This document shows positions 28,754-38,528 of a stretch of DNA of 64,000 nt, piece after piece. Where the stretch lies: NCBI RefSeq assembly GCF_000402035.1, contig NC_021287.1:1178001-1242000 (forward strand), in the 5' to 3' direction. The notes under the pieces are model-generated. The model saw nothing but the letters and a program-made list of their open reading frames with translations, searched no databases and was not told where the DNA came from. The first letter of the stretch is position 1, and each line of letters starts with the position of its first letter. Source of the stretch: Caballeronia insecticola (GTDB taxonomy: Bacteria > Pseudomonadota > Gammaproteobacteria > Burkholderiales > Burkholderiaceae). A program made the translations under genes and the position numbers.

Positions 28754-29569
28754 ATGACACGCACCGTTCTGCTCGCCCTCGACACCTCGACGGAGTTCTG
28801 CTCAGTCGCGCTCCTGCTCGCCGATTCCGATTCTGATTCCGCTTCCGGTTCCGCTCTTGCTTCCGCTCCCGCCTCCGGTCAGTCCGCCGCCGCGCCGCAT
28901 TACGCGAGCGGCGACACGCGCGTCTGGTTCCGCCACGAGGCGACCGGCGCGGTCTCGAGCACGCGGCTCTTGCCCGCCGTGCGCGAACTGTTCGACGAAG
29001 CCGGCCTCGCCCTCAACGATTGCGGCGCGATCGCCTTCGGCGCGGGTCCGGGGTCGTTCACCGGTCTGCGCACGGCAACCGGCGTCGCGCAGGGACTCGC
29101 GTTCGGCCTGAACGTGCCCGTGGTGCCGGTGAGCACGCTGCTCGCCTGCGCGGAAGCGGCGCGGCTTCGCGATCCGGCATTGCCGCCGCGCGTGCTTGCG
29201 GCGCTCGACGCGCGCATGGACGAGGTCTACTGGGCCGACTACGAATTCGACGCCGCCGCGGGCGACTGGCGCACGCTGCACCCCGCATCGCTCGATGCGC
29301 CGCACGCGCTGCCGTTGCCCGATGCACCATTCGCGCTCGTGGGCAACGCCGCGGCCGCGTTCGCGGATCGTCTGCCGGCGCTGGCCGCCGCCGCGCGTGT
29401 CGATCGCGAGGCGCTGCCGCATGCGTTGCCGGTCGCGCTGATCGGTCTGCGAGCATGGCGTGCCGGGCGCACGGTCGCACCGGAGCACGCGGCACCCGAT
29501 TACGTGCGCGACAAGGTCGCCCAGACCACGGCGGAGCGCATGCAGGCACGCGAGGAGGCGCTGCGGTGA
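28754..29569 (+). CDS. tsaB: tRNA t6A biosynthesis protein TsaB
   Basis: Non-catalytic partner of TsaD in making N6-threonylcarbamoyladenosine at position 37 of ANN-decoding tRNAs. A 271-residue ASKHA-fold protein. It opens LLALDTSTEFCSVAL, with the signature FGAGPGSFTGLRTATGVAQGLA and the C-terminal PDYVRDKVAQTT. An unusual low-complexity insert (ADSDSDSASGS onward, residues about 24-43) sits in the first beta-hairpin and is encoded by an imperfect hexamer repeat at 28823-28882. The last bases overlap the GTG start of rimI. First gene of tsaB-rimI-udg-DUF1853. Confidence 0.94.
   Translation: MTRTVLLALDTSTEFCSVALLLADSDSDSASGSALASAPASGQSAAAPHYASGDTRVWFRHEATGAVSSTRLLPAVRELFDEAGLALNDCGAIAFGAGPGSFTGLRTATGVAQGLAFGLNVPVVPVSTLLACAEAARLRDPALPPRVLAALDARMDEVYWADYEFDAAAGDWRTLHPASLDAPHALPLPDAPFALVGNAAAAFADRLPALAAAARVDREALPHALPVALIGLRAWRAGRTVAPEHAAPDYVRDKVAQTTAERMQAREEALR
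28823..28882 (+). repeat. Imperfect hexamer repeat inside tsaB
   Basis: About ten tandem copies of a degenerate six-base unit (TTCCGN-like) encoding alternating Ser with Asp, Ala or Gly. The unit is a multiple of three, so changes in copy number keep the frame. Confidence 0.6.
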
Positions 29570-30057
29570 GCGGCGTGCTGTTGGCGGACCGGTATCTGAC
29601 GTCGATGACCGAAGCCGATCTCGACGAAGTCGCCATCGTCGAAAAACTCGCCTACGAATTTCCCTGGAGCCGCGGCAATTTTCAGGATTCGCTGCGCAAC
29701 GGCTATTACGGCGTCTGCCTGCGGCACGTGACCGGCACGTTGATCGGCTATTGCGTGCTGATGCCCGTCGTCGACGAAATGCATCTGCTCAATCTGTGTG
29801 TCGCGCCGTCCGCGCAGCGCGCCGGTGCCGGTCTTACGCTGCTGCGCGAAGCCGTGCGTCTGACGCGCGCCGAAAAGCTTGACGGCGTGTTGCTCGAAGT
29901 GCGGCCGTCCAATCCGCGCGCGATTCAGCTTTACGAGCGCTTCGGCTTCGTCGCCATTGGGCGTCGCAAGAACTATTACCCCGCGCGGCATCGTACGCGC
30001 GAGGACGCAATCGTCATGCGTCTGTCGTTTTCGAAGGAGAGTGCGCATGGCGCTTGA
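29566..30057 (+). CDS. rimI: Ribosomal protein S18-alanine N-acetyltransferase
   Basis: GNAT-family acetyltransferase that modifies the N-terminal alanine of ribosomal protein S18. 163 residues. Landmarks are EKLAYEFPWSRGNFQDSL, the acetyl-CoA-binding region LCVAPSAQRAGAGLTLL, and VRPSNPRAIQLYERFGFVAIGRRKNYYP, typical of RimI. The start is the GTG at 29566, which overlaps the tsaB stop as GTGA and has AGGAGG upstream. Its 3' end overlaps the glycosylase gene by 11 bases, so the genes are tightly coupled. Confidence 0.94.
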   Translation: MSGVLLADRYLTSMTEADLDEVAIVEKLAYEFPWSRGNFQDSLRNGYYGVCLRHVTGTLIGYCVLMPVVDEMHLLNLCVAPSAQRAGAGLTLLREAVRLTRAEKLDGVLLEVRPSNPRAIQLYERFGFVAIGRRKNYYPARHRTREDAIVMRLSFSKESAHGA

Positions 30058-31066
30058 TGAATCGCTGCTCGAAGAACTGGGAATCGGGCCGATGTGGGTG
30101 CGGCGGCAGGCAACGTCCGCGATGCGGCCGGACGTGGCGGTAGTCGAAGCGTCGGCGGACGAGGCGCCGCTGGTTGACGCGCCGGCTTCGCGGAACGCGG
30201 TTGAAGCGGTGGAAACGCCTCGCGCGCCTGCGGTCGCGGCGCGAGACGCATCGCCCGATTTCGATGCGCCGGCGCCGGCTAAAGCGGCCGAAGCGAGGAA
30301 AGCAGTGGAAGCGATGGAAACGCCCCGCGAGCCCGCCGTCACCGCGCGCGACGCATCGCCCGATTCCGACGCGCCCCCGCTGGACGCCTACGACGATCTC
30401 CCCTGGACCGACGACGCGCCCATCCACGCCGAACCCGTCGTCGCCGACGCGCCGGACGACATCCATACGCTCGACTGGGACGCGCTCGCCGGGCGCGTCG
30501 CCAACTGTCAGCGCTGCCGTCTGTGCGAGCGGCGCACGAATACGGTCTTCGGCGTCGGCGACCGCGAGGCCGACTGGATGCTCATCGGCGAGGCGCCGGG
30601 CGAGAACGAGGACAAGCAGGGCGAGCCGTTCGTGGGCCAGGCGGGCAAGCTGCTCGACAACATGCTGCGCGCGCTCACGCTGTCGCGGGAATCGAACGTC
30701 TATATCGCGAATGTGATCAAGTGTCGGCCGCCGGGCAACCGCAATCCCGAACTCGATGAGGTCGCGCGCTGCGAGCCTTATTTGCAGCGGCAGGTCGAAC
30801 TCGTGAAGCCGAAAGTGATCGTCGCGATGGGCCGCTTCGCCGCGCAAAGTCTGCTGAAGAACGAAGCCAGCATCGCGTCGATGCGCGGCCGCGTGCACGC
30901 GTATCGTGGCGTGCCGGTGATCGTCACGTATCACCCGGCGTATCTGCTGCGCAGCCTGCCCGACAAGGCGAAGGCCTGGGCCGATCTCAGCCTCGCGCGC
31001 ACCACTTACCGCGACGCGCTCGCGGCCCTCGGCGTCGAGCAGGGAGCGGAGCCGGGCGGCCACTGA
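30047..31066 (+). CDS. Family 4 type uracil-DNA glycosylase with a long N-terminal extension
   Basis: Removes uracil from DNA with an iron-sulfur-stabilised fold. The catalytic domain fills residues about 145-330: [19 protein letters not shown], the active-site [42 protein letters not shown] and TYHPAYLLR. Four cysteines for a 4Fe-4S cluster are present. The first 140 residues are an Ala/Pro/Asp-rich linker that contains a 35-residue tandem duplication (see the repeat at 30197-30376). The ATG at 30047 is preceded by AAGGAGA and starts a short helix, [17 protein letters not shown], common to this family. It overlaps rimI by 11 bases and the next gene by 1 base. Confidence 0.9.
   Translation: MALDESLLEELGIGPMWVRRQATSAMRPDVAVVEASADEAPLVDAPASRNAVEAVETPRAPAVAARDASPDFDAPAPAKAAEARKAVEAMETPREPAVTARDASPDSDAPPLDAYDDLPWTDDAPIHAEPVVADAPDDIHTLDWDALAGRVANCQRCRLCERRTNTVFGVGDREADWMLIGEAPGENEDKQGEPFVGQAGKLLDNMLRALTLSRESNVYIANVIKCRPPGNRNPELDEVARCEPYLQRQVELVKPKVIVAMGRFAAQSLLKNEASIASMRGRVHAYRGVPVIVTYHPAYLLRSLPDKAKAWADLSLARTTYRDALAALGVEQGAEPGGH
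30197..30376 (+). repeat. 105-bp tandem duplication in the glycosylase linker
   Basis: Two copies of a 75-base segment begin at 30197 and 30302, exactly 105 bases apart (35 codons). They encode [11 protein letters not shown]... and [11 protein letters not shown]..., both running to RDASPD. The copies differ mainly at third codon positions, so the duplication is not recent. Confidence 0.75.
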
Positions 31067-32091
31067 TGAGCGCCCGGGCGAACGAGCTCGCGCGTCTCGT
31101 CGATCGTTTCGGCGATGTCACCGTCCGCGATCTCGCCTGGCTCCTGTTCGCCTCCGATCTGCTGCGCGAAGGCAACGACGGCGTCGCGCTGGCGCGTCCT
31201 TGTGCGACGCCAGCGGAGCGCGACGCGACGCTCGCCTGGCTGGCATCGCTCGATGCCGCGCCGCAAGCGTTGCACGATCACGCGCGCGATCCCAAATTCA
31301 CGCGTCTGGGCATCTATGCCGAAAGCCTGCTTCGATACTTCCTGGCGCACGGACCGGCGGCGCGCCTGATCGCAGCAAACGTGCCGCTGCGGCGTCAGCG
31401 GCGCACCATCGGCGAATGCGATTTTCTGCTGGAAACGCAGAGCGGCGTCCGGTTGCATTGGGAACTGGCGGTGAAGTTCTATCTGCATATCGGCGGCGAC
31501 GATGAGTTGGGCACGTCACACAGCTCACGTGAGGCGCGTCTCGCGGACTATGTCGGCCCGAACCTTCAGGACCGCTTCGATCTGAAGCACGCGCGGCTCA
31601 TCACGCATCAACTCGCGTTGACCTCGCGCGCGGAGTTCGCCGCGCTCGGTTTCGAAGGGCCGTGGCAGGCGCAGTTGTACATCAAGGGCAGGCTCTTCTA
31701 TCACGGTCTAAAGGGCGATGGCGTCGTGCCCGCGCCGCAAATCGGCGACGATCATTTGCGCGGATGGTGGCTGACGGCGTCCGAATGGCGCGCGGCGCGC
31801 TGCGATGCCGCGAACGGCGCGCGCGCATGGGTCGTGCAGCCGCGCATGGCGTGGCTCGCGTCGCGCCGGCTCGATGCGGCGGAGGCGCAAGCTCTCGTCG
31901 CGGAATCGGCGGGGATCGGAGCGCGTCTCGAAGCGGCCGCCGCCCCGACGATGATCGCCGCCTACGTGCGCGACGAGGCGGGCGGTTGGGTCGAGGAATC
32001 GCGCGGTTTCATCGTGCCGGACGACTGGCCCGAGCGGGCGCGCGCGTTCGCGGCGTCGGCGGCAATCTCGGCGTCCGCCCCAACGGTCTGA
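31066..32091 (+). CDS. DUF1853 family protein
   Basis: A 341-residue protein of the DUF1853 family, function unknown. Distinctive segments are VRDLAWLLFASDLL at the N-terminus, RLGIYAESLLRYFLAH, TIGECDFLLE and HWELAVKFYLH. The last two resemble PD-(D/E)xK nuclease core strands, with acidic residues followed by E-x-K. This is my inference and needs a structural comparison. The ATG overlaps the glycosylase stop by one base (TGATG), so it is the last gene of the tsaB operon. It converges on thiD with a 14-base gap. Confidence 0.85.
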   Translation: MSARANELARLVDRFGDVTVRDLAWLLFASDLLREGNDGVALARPCATPAERDATLAWLASLDAAPQALHDHARDPKFTRLGIYAESLLRYFLAHGPAARLIAANVPLRRQRRTIGECDFLLETQSGVRLHWELAVKFYLHIGGDDELGTSHSSREARLADYVGPNLQDRFDLKHARLITHQLALTSRAEFAALGFEGPWQAQLYIKGRLFYHGLKGDGVVPAPQIGDDHLRGWWLTASEWRAARCDAANGARAWVVQPRMAWLASRRLDAAEAQALVAESAGIGARLEAAAAPTMIAAYVRDEAGGWVEESRGFIVPDDWPERARAFAASAAISASAPTV

Positions 32092-32105
32092 TCAACCCGC
32101 GCCGC

Positions 32106-32918
32106 TCACCACCAACGATAGAAGTGATGCACCGGCCCGACGCCATGGCCGACATCGAGTTGCACGCTCGCCTCGATCGCGCCGGTCAGATAGCGCTTCG
32201 CCTCCGCGGTGGCGGACGCGAGATCGCCGGTTTGCGGAATCAGCGCCGCAATCGCCGACGACAGCGTGCAGCCCGTGCCGTGCGTGTTGCTGACCGGCAC
32301 GCGCGCGCCGCCGAGCCGGAGCGCGCCGCCCGCCTCGATGAGCCAGTCGGGACTGTCGGCCGAGTCGAGATGACCGCCTTTCATCAGCACGGCCTGTGCG
32401 CCGAGCGCGCGTAACGCCTCGCCCTGGCGCACCATCGCGTCTTCGTCCGTGGCGGGTTCGCTACCGAGCAGCGCCGCCGCTTCGGGGAGATTCGGCGTGA
32501 CGAGCGTCGCGAGCGGAAGCAATTCGTCGCGCAGCGCGGCCACCGCCTCGGGCGCGAGCAGCGCGTGAAGGCTCTTCGAAATCATCACGGTGTCGAGCAC
32601 GACATGCTTCGGCCGATGGCGCCGCAACGCATCGGCGACGGCGCGCACGATGCCCGCGTTCGCCAGCATGCCGATCTTCACCGCGTCGATGCGGATGTCG
32701 TCGAACACGGCGTCGAGCTGCGCCGTGATGAACGACGGCTCCGGCGCATGGACCGCCGTCACGCCGCGCGTGTTCTGCGCGGTGAGCGCCGTAATCACGC
32801 TCGCGCCGTACGCGCCGAGCGCGGAAAAGGCCTTCAGATCGGCCTGGATGCCCGCGCCGCCGCCCGAGTCGGAACCGGCGATCGTGAGCACATTGGGAAT
32901 GAATTTCGTGGCGGCCAT
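32106..32918 (-). CDS. thiD: Hydroxymethylpyrimidine/phosphomethylpyrimidine kinase
   Basis: Phosphorylates HMP twice to give HMP-pyrophosphate for thiamine synthesis. A 270-residue ribokinase-fold protein. Substrate and ATP motifs are [19 protein letters not shown] at the N-terminus, KIGMLAN, and the anion-hole region [17 protein letters not shown]. The start at 32918 is chosen because the conserved fold starts there; the thiE stop is 7 bases upstream. It is the last gene of lplT-thiM-thiE-thiD. Confidence 0.94.
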   Translation of the reverse strand: MAATKFIPNVLTIAGSDSGGGAGIQADLKAFSALGAYGASVITALTAQNTRGVTAVHAPEPSFITAQLDAVFDDIRIDAVKIGMLANAGIVRAVADALRRHRPKHVVLDTVMISKSLHALLAPEAVAALRDELLPLATLVTPNLPEAAALLGSEPATDEDAMVRQGEALRALGAQAVLMKGGHLDSADSPDWLIEAGGALRLGGARVPVSNTHGTGCTLSSAIAALIPQTGDLASATAEAKRYLTGAIEASVQLDVGHGVGPVHHFYRWW

Positions 32919-32925
32919 GGAAGTA

Positions 32926-33573
32926 TCAGATTTGAGCGTGCGCGATCGTGGCGCGCAGGGCCGCGGCGGCATCGCGCGGGTTCGCCGCCTTGCAGATCGC
33001 CGACACGACGGCGAGTCCGGCGGGCTTCGCGCGCATCACGTCGGCGGCATTGTGCGCCTGGATTCCGCCAATCGCGACGGTCGGTAGATGCGCGGCGGCG
33101 ACTATCGTAGCGAGCCCGTCGATGCCGCACGGCGCCGACGCGTCGGTTTTGGTCGGCGTCGCGTAGACCGGACCCGCGCCGAGATAATCGACGATGCCCG
33201 CGAGCCTGGCGGCGTCCTCGGTCTCGGCGAGATTCGACACCGAGAGCCCGATCAGCGCATCCGGCCCGAGCAGGCGACGCGCGGCATCGGCGGGCAGATC
33301 GCGCTGGCCGATGTGCACGCCGTCGGCGCCAACGGCGAGCGCGACATCGACATGATCGTTGATGACGAACGGCACGCCGTGCGCACGCGTGATCGGAAGA
33401 AGCGCGCGCGAAAGCTCGAACCACGCGCGCTTGTGCCATTCGGGCGCGCGCAGTTGCACGAGCGTCACGCCGCCTTCCAGCGCCGCGCGCGCGACGGTGA
33501 GCGCGGCGTCATGACCGCCGCACTGCACGGGATCGAGCACGAGATAAAGCGAAAGATCGAACGAGGCGCGCAT
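32926..33573 (-). CDS. thiE: Thiamine-phosphate synthase
   Basis: Joins HMP-pyrophosphate and hydroxyethylthiazole phosphate to form thiamine phosphate. A 215-residue TIM barrel. Landmarks are [38 protein letters not shown] (substrate and Mg binding), [15 protein letters not shown] and [10 protein letters not shown], which match the ThiE pattern. The start at 33573 lies 2 bases after the thiM stop, so the two are coupled. ThiM, ThiE and ThiD together make a compact salvage module. Confidence 0.94.
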   Translation of the reverse strand: MRASFDLSLYLVLDPVQCGGHDAALTVARAALEGGVTLVQLRAPEWHKRAWFELSRALLPITRAHGVPFVINDHVDVALAVGADGVHIGQRDLPADAARRLLGPDALIGLSVSNLAETEDAARLAGIVDYLGAGPVYATPTKTDASAPCGIDGLATIVAAAHLPTVAIGGIQAHNAADVMRAKPAGLAVVSAICKAANPRDAAAALRATIAHAQI

Positions 33574-33575
33574 GG

Positions 33576-34391
33576 TCAGCCGGACACGACATCGCGCTGC
33601 ACGAGCGTCTTGTCGAACGTAGCGCGATCGAGCGAGGCGAGGCGGTCGAGATAGGCGACGGCGAAGCTGCCGGGCAGGGCGGCGTCGCGCGCGGCAAGCT
33701 CGCCCGCGATGGTCGAATACGCGATGGCCGCGACGGTCGCGTCGCGGAACTCGTCGCGCCCCGATGCCGTGCCGACGAACGCCGCAACGGTTGCAGACAG
33801 CGCGCAGCCGACGCCCGTCACGCGCGTCATCAAGGGCGTTCCGTTGGACAGCGCGATGACGGCTTTGCCATCGGTGACGTAATCGGTTGCGCCCGTCACC
33901 GCGACCACGGCCTGCGTCTTGAGCGCGAGAACCTGAGCGGCATCGAGCGCGGCGTCGGTGGCGGCGGTGCTGTCGACCCCGCGCGCGCTCGCTGCGCCCC
34001 CCGACAAGCTGATGATCTCCGACGCGTTGCCGCGGATCACCGCCGGCTTGAAGTCGAGCAGATCGAACGCGAATTCGGTGCGGAACGCGAGCGGCCCGAC
34101 CGCGACCGGATCGAGCACCCACGGTTTGCCGGCGCCGTTGGCGGCCTCGACTGCGGCGCGGATGGCGCGCGTCTGCGGCACATCGAGCGTGCCGAGGTTG
34201 ACGGACAGCGCGCTTGCGATCGGCGCGAATTCGTCGACTTCCTCGCGCGCGACGACCATCGCCGGCGCGGCGCCGAGCGCGAGCAACACGTTCGCGGTGA
34301 AGTTAGTGACGACGAGATTGGTCAGACAATGCACGAGCGGCGCACGCTCGCGCACGCGGGTGACGAACGAAAAGAGATCGACGGCGGGCAT
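33576..34391 (-). CDS. thiM: Hydroxyethylthiazole kinase
   Basis: Phosphorylates 5-hydroxyethyl-4-methylthiazole, a thiamine salvage step. 271 residues of ribokinase-like fold. Landmarks are VHCLTNLVVTNFTANVLLALGAAPAM at the N-terminus, PWVLDPVAVG, IRGNASEI and the catalytic VTGVGCALSATVAAF. ThiM uses a cysteine in this last loop where ThiD has GTGC. The gene begins 34 bases after the lplT stop, leaving no room for a TPP riboswitch directly in front. Confidence 0.93.
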   Translation of the reverse strand: MPAVDLFSFVTRVRERAPLVHCLTNLVVTNFTANVLLALGAAPAMVVAREEVDEFAPIASALSVNLGTLDVPQTRAIRAAVEAANGAGKPWVLDPVAVGPLAFRTEFAFDLLDFKPAVIRGNASEIISLSGGAASARGVDSTAATDAALDAAQVLALKTQAVVAVTGATDYVTDGKAVIALSNGTPLMTRVTGVGCALSATVAAFVGTASGRDEFRDATVAAIAYSTIAGELAARDAALPGSFAVAYLDRLASLDRATFDKTLVQRDVVSG

Positions 34392-34425
34392 GATGAATAT
34401 CGATTGAAACGAAACGCGCGGCGGA

Positions 34426-35733
34426 TCAATGCCGCGCTTCGCCGATCAGCGCGACGGAATCGAACGCGCGCTGATTGGCCTGATGCCGCCGCATCACGAA
34501 GTACATCATCAGGCAGACGAACGAGCCGAACAGCACGATGACGAACTGGATCGGCACGTCGAGCCATACGAGCACGGCGTAGAGGCACAGCATGACGAGC
34601 ACCGATAGGTTCTCGTTGAAGTTTTGCACGGCGATGGAATGCCCGGCGGACAGCAACACGTGGCCGCGGTGCTGGAGCAGCGCGTTCATCGGCACGACGA
34701 AGAAGCCCGACAGGCCGCCGACGATCATCAGGAACACATAGGCGATCAGCAGATAGCCGGGAAAGTGCATCTTGCCGAAATAGATGCCCCAGTGCGCGGG
34801 AAAGAGATGGCGGGTGTAGAACGCCATCAGCATCACGGCGATGCCCATCAGAATGCCCACCGGCAACACGCTCAGCGAACGCTTGAGCGGCACGCGCGCC
34901 GCCGCGAGCACTGCGCCCGCCGCCACGCCGACCGCGATCACCGCCTGCAAAATGGCCGCTTGCGAGAGCGTCATGCCGAGCGACACTTCGGCCCACTTCA
35001 GCACGATGAATTGCAGCGTTGCACCCGCGCCCCAGAAGAGCGTCGTGACGGCAAGCGAGATCTGCCCGAGCTTGTCGCGCCAGAGCGTGAGGAAGCAGTC
35101 GGCGAAATCGGTGATGAGCTTGACCGGACGCGTTTCCTGTTTCGGATAGCGTGCGCCGGTGTCGGGAATGCGCAGGTTGAATATCGCGGCGACCACGTAC
35201 ATCAACATGATGACGAGCATCGCGGCTTCCGCGGGCGTGCTGATGCGCGGAATATGCAGCGCCAACAGATGACTCGCGATATGCGGGCTGATGAGCGCGC
35301 CGCCCATCACGGTGCCGAGAATGATCGATCCGACCGTGGTGCCTTCGATCCAGCCGTTCGCCGCGACCAGCCGGTCGGCGGGCAAAAGTTCGGTGAGAAT
35401 GCCGTATTTCGCCGGCGAATAAGCGGCCGCGCCGAAGCCGACGATCCCGTAAGCGAGCAGCGGATGCGCGCCGAACAGCATGGTCACGCAGCCGACCACC
35501 TTGATGGAATTGGTCACGAACATGACGTGACCCTTCGGCCGGGAGTCCGCGAAGGCCCCGACGAACGCCGCGAGAATCACATAGGAAAGGACGAAGAACA
35601 GCTTGAGCAGCGGCGTCATCCAGTTCGGGGCGTGAAGATCTTTGAGCAGTGCAATGGCAGCGATCAGGAGAGCGTTATCGGCCAGCGACGAGAAAAACTG
35701 CGCGGCCATGATGGTGTAAAAACCTTTTTTCAT
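34426..35733 (-). CDS. lplT: Lysophospholipid transporter LplT
   Basis: Inner-membrane MFS transporter that flips lysophospholipids inward for re-acylation. 435 residues with about 12 hydrophobic helices. The N-terminal MKKGFYTIMAAQFFSSLADNALLIAAIALL and YSPAKYGILTELLPADRLVAANGWIEG are characteristic of LplT. The ATG at 35733 is chosen from family similarity; an in-frame start at 35898 would add 55 non-conserved residues. In E. coli the partner acyltransferase gene aas follows lplT; here thiamine genes follow instead. Confidence 0.92.
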   Translation of the reverse strand: MKKGFYTIMAAQFFSSLADNALLIAAIALLKDLHAPNWMTPLLKLFFVLSYVILAAFVGAFADSRPKGHVMFVTNSIKVVGCVTMLFGAHPLLAYGIVGFGAAAYSPAKYGILTELLPADRLVAANGWIEGTTVGSIILGTVMGGALISPHIASHLLALHIPRISTPAEAAMLVIMLMYVVAAIFNLRIPDTGARYPKQETRPVKLITDFADCFLTLWRDKLGQISLAVTTLFWGAGATLQFIVLKWAEVSLGMTLSQAAILQAVIAVGVAAGAVLAAARVPLKRSLSVLPVGILMGIAVMLMAFYTRHLFPAHWGIYFGKMHFPGYLLIAYVFLMIVGGLSGFFVVPMNALLQHRGHVLLSAGHSIAVQNFNENLSVLVMLCLYAVLVWLDVPIQFVIVLFGSFVCLMMYFVMRRHQANQRAFDSVALIGEARH

Positions 35734-36014
35734 CTGATCCGAAGCTTTCCTCACTGCGGGTGATCCGCCCCGGGCACTCGTGGTGCACTCGGGCTTATGC
35801 CTTTCGAAATGGGTTGTGCGCACGGCTTTATAACACGAAAATAGGCATATTCTGACTAGCAGTAATCTCGATGACGTACGAAATAGCACGCTCGTCAAAG
35901 TGATTCCTCATAAGATACTGATTCACAAGGCGTCCTGTTCGCCGCAGCACGACGCGTCCCGCTGTCGTATGCTGGCCGTTCCGAACGCTTTTACTGCAAT
36001 TCCACCACACGCTC

Positions 36015-37085
36015 ATGCCGCGCCCCCTCTCTGCAACGATCCACACCGCCGCGCTCGCCAATAACCTAGCCATTGCGCGAAAGCACGCGCCGAAATCCAA
36101 GATCTGGGCCGTCGTCAAGGCCAATGCGTATGGCCACGGTTTGGCCCGCGCGTTCCCCGGATTGCGCGCAACGGACGGCTTTGGCCTTCTCGACCTCGAA
36201 GAAGCCGTGAAGTTGCGTGAGTTGGGCTGGGCCGGGCCAATTCTTCTGCTCGAAGGCTTTTTTCGCCCGACCGATATCGATGTCATTGACCGCTACAGCC
36301 TGACCACGGCCGTACACTGCGACGAGCAGTTGCGCATGCTGGAAATGGCGCGTCTGTCGAAGCCGGTGAACATCCAGCTGAAGATGAACAGCGGCATGAA
36401 CCGGCTCGGCTACACGCCGGAGCGTTATCGCGCCGCATGGGAGCGGGCGCGTGCGGTGCAGGGCGTCGGCCAGATCACGCTCATGACCCATTTTTCCGAC
36501 GCCGACGGACCGCGCGGCATTGCGCATCAACTGGAGGCGTTCGAGCGCGGCGCGGAGGGCATTTCGGGCGCGCGCAGCCTGGCGAACTCGGCGGCGGTGC
36601 TGTGGCATCCCGATTCCCACGTCGACTGGGTGCGCCCGGGCATCATGCTGTACGGCGCGTCGCCGTCCGGTGTGACCGCCGATATCGCCGATATCGGTCT
36701 CAAACCCGCCATGACGCTGCATTCCGAACTGATTGCCGTGCAGACGGTTCCGGCCGGGCACAGCATCGGCTACGGTTCGACCTTCACGGCGGGCAAGCCG
36801 ATGCGCATCGGCGTGGTCGCGTGCGGCTACGCGGACGGCTATCCGCGCGTGGCGCCGGAAGGCACGCCCGTAATCGTCGATGGCGTGCGCACCAAGCTCG
36901 TCGGCCGCGTGTCGATGGACATGCTCACCGTCGACCTGACGCCGTGCCCGGGCGCGGGCATCGGTTCGCGCGTCGAGCTGTGGGGCACGCATCTGCCGAT
37001 CGACGACGTGGCAAGTTCCGCAGGCACGATCGGCTATGAGCTGATGTGCGCAATTGCGCAGCGCGTGCCGGTGCGCGCCGAGTAA
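36015..37085 (+). CDS. alr: Alanine racemase
   Basis: PLP enzyme interconverting L- and D-alanine for peptidoglycan. The 356 residues match the family. The PLP lysine is Lys35 in [10 protein letters not shown]. The second catalytic residue, a tyrosine, lies in [29 protein letters not shown]. The C-terminal domain contains [13 protein letters not shown]. It is divergent from lplT across 281 bases. It precedes radA by 57 bases on the same strand, so both may share a transcript. It could be named dadX; no D-amino-acid dehydrogenase gene is adjacent. Confidence 0.95.
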   Translation: MPRPLSATIHTAALANNLAIARKHAPKSKIWAVVKANAYGHGLARAFPGLRATDGFGLLDLEEAVKLRELGWAGPILLLEGFFRPTDIDVIDRYSLTTAVHCDEQLRMLEMARLSKPVNIQLKMNSGMNRLGYTPERYRAAWERARAVQGVGQITLMTHFSDADGPRGIAHQLEAFERGAEGISGARSLANSAAVLWHPDSHVDWVRPGIMLYGASPSGVTADIADIGLKPAMTLHSELIAVQTVPAGHSIGYGSTFTAGKPMRIGVVACGYADGYPRVAPEGTPVIVDGVRTKLVGRVSMDMLTVDLTPCPGAGIGSRVELWGTHLPIDDVASSAGTIGYELMCAIAQRVPVRAE

Positions 37086-37142
37086 CGCGGTACGCTTCGC
37101 GCGCCAAGAACGAATTTAAATCAAGGCTATTCAAGGTAATAC

Positions 37143-38528
37143 GTGGCAAAAGCAGCGAAGGCAAAAACGCTTTACACCTGTAGCGAATGCGGCGGACAGG
37201 CGCCGAAATGGACCGGCCAGTGCGCCGCGTGCGGGGCCTGGAACACCTTGCTGGAAACGGTCGAGCAGGCGCCTTCGGCGCATCGCTTCCAGGCGCTCGC
37301 CAAGAGTTCGCCGGTGCGGCGGCTCGCTGAAATCGAAGCGTCGGACGTGCCGCGCTTCACCACCGGCGTCGGCGAATTCGATCGCGTGCTGGGCGGCGGG
37401 CTGGTGCCGGGCGGCGTCGTGCTGATCGGCGGCGATCCGGGCATCGGCAAATCCACGCTGCTGCTGCAATCGCTCGCGGAAATCGCGCGCGAGCGGCCCG
37501 CGCTCTATGTGAGCGGCGAGGAATCCGGCGCGCAGATCGCGTTGCGCGCGCAGCGGCTCGGACTCATCGGCGAGCCGGGCGCGGTGGGCGATCTGGCGCT
37601 GCTCGCCGAGATCCAGCTCGAGAAAATCCAGGCGACTATCGACGAGCACCGGCCCGAAGTCGCCGTGATCGACTCCATCCAGACCATCTACTCCGAAGCG
37701 CTGACCTCCGCGCCTGGCTCGGTTGCGCAGGTGCGCGAGTGCGCGGCGCAACTGACGCGCATCGCCAAGCAGACGGGCACGGCCATCATCATGGTCGGCC
37801 ACGTGACGAAGGAGGGCAGTCTCGCGGGCCCGCGCGTGCTGGAACATATCGTCGATACCGTGCTGTACTTCGAAGGCGACACCCATTCGTCGTTCCGGCT
37901 CGTGCGCGCGTTCAAGAACCGCTTCGGCGCGGTCAACGAACTCGGCGTGTTCGCGATGACGGAGAAGGGCCTGCGCGGCGTGGCCAATCCGTCGGCGCTC
38001 TTTTTGTCGCAGCACGAGCAAAGCGTCGCGGGATCGTGCGTGCTCGTGACACAGGAAGGATCGCGTCCGCTGCTGGTCGAAGTGCAGGCGCTCGTCGATA
38101 CCGCGCATGTGCCCAATCCGCGCCGGCTCGCGGTTGGTCTCGAACAGAACCGGCTCGCGCTTTTGCTCGCCGTGCTGCACCGGCACGCGGGCATTGCGTG
38201 TTTCGATCAGGACGTGTTTCTGAACGCGGTGGGCGGCGTCAAGATCACCGAGCCTGCCGCCGATCTCGCGGTTCTGCTCGCGATCCATTCCTCGCTGCGC
38301 AACAAGCCGCTGCCCAAGGGCCTCATTACGTTCGGGGAAGTGGGCCTCGCGGGCGAGATCCGGCCGTCGCCGCGCGGACAGGATCGTCTGAAGGAAGCCG
38401 CGAAGCTCGGTTTCTCGGTTGCGCTGATTCCGAAGGCCAATGCGCCGAAGCAGGGTATCGACGGGTTGAAGGTGATCGCGGTGGACCGCATCGAAGAAGC
38501 GATCGATCGGGTCCGCGATCTCGAATGA
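37143..38528 (+). CDS. radA: DNA repair protein RadA
   Basis: RecA-like ATPase and branch-migration helicase in homologous recombination. 461 residues. An N-terminal zinc finger (CSECGGQAPKWTGQCAACGAW) is followed by the ATPase core with Walker A GDPGIGKST and the RadA-specific KNRFG motif. A Lon-like C-terminal domain follows (PKGLITFGEVGLAGEIRP). The start codon is the GTG at 37143, which begins the conserved AKAKTLYTCSECG. No strong Shine-Dalgarno is visible. Confidence 0.96.
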   Translation: MAKAAKAKTLYTCSECGGQAPKWTGQCAACGAWNTLLETVEQAPSAHRFQALAKSSPVRRLAEIEASDVPRFTTGVGEFDRVLGGGLVPGGVVLIGGDPGIGKSTLLLQSLAEIARERPALYVSGEESGAQIALRAQRLGLIGEPGAVGDLALLAEIQLEKIQATIDEHRPEVAVIDSIQTIYSEALTSAPGSVAQVRECAAQLTRIAKQTGTAIIMVGHVTKEGSLAGPRVLEHIVDTVLYFEGDTHSSFRLVRAFKNRFGAVNELGVFAMTEKGLRGVANPSALFLSQHEQSVAGSCVLVTQEGSRPLLVEVQALVDTAHVPNPRRLAVGLEQNRLALLLAVLHRHAGIACFDQDVFLNAVGGVKITEPAADLAVLLAIHSSLRNKPLPKGLITFGEVGLAGEIRPSPRGQDRLKEAAKLGFSVALIPKANAPKQGIDGLKVIAVDRIEEAIDRVRDLE

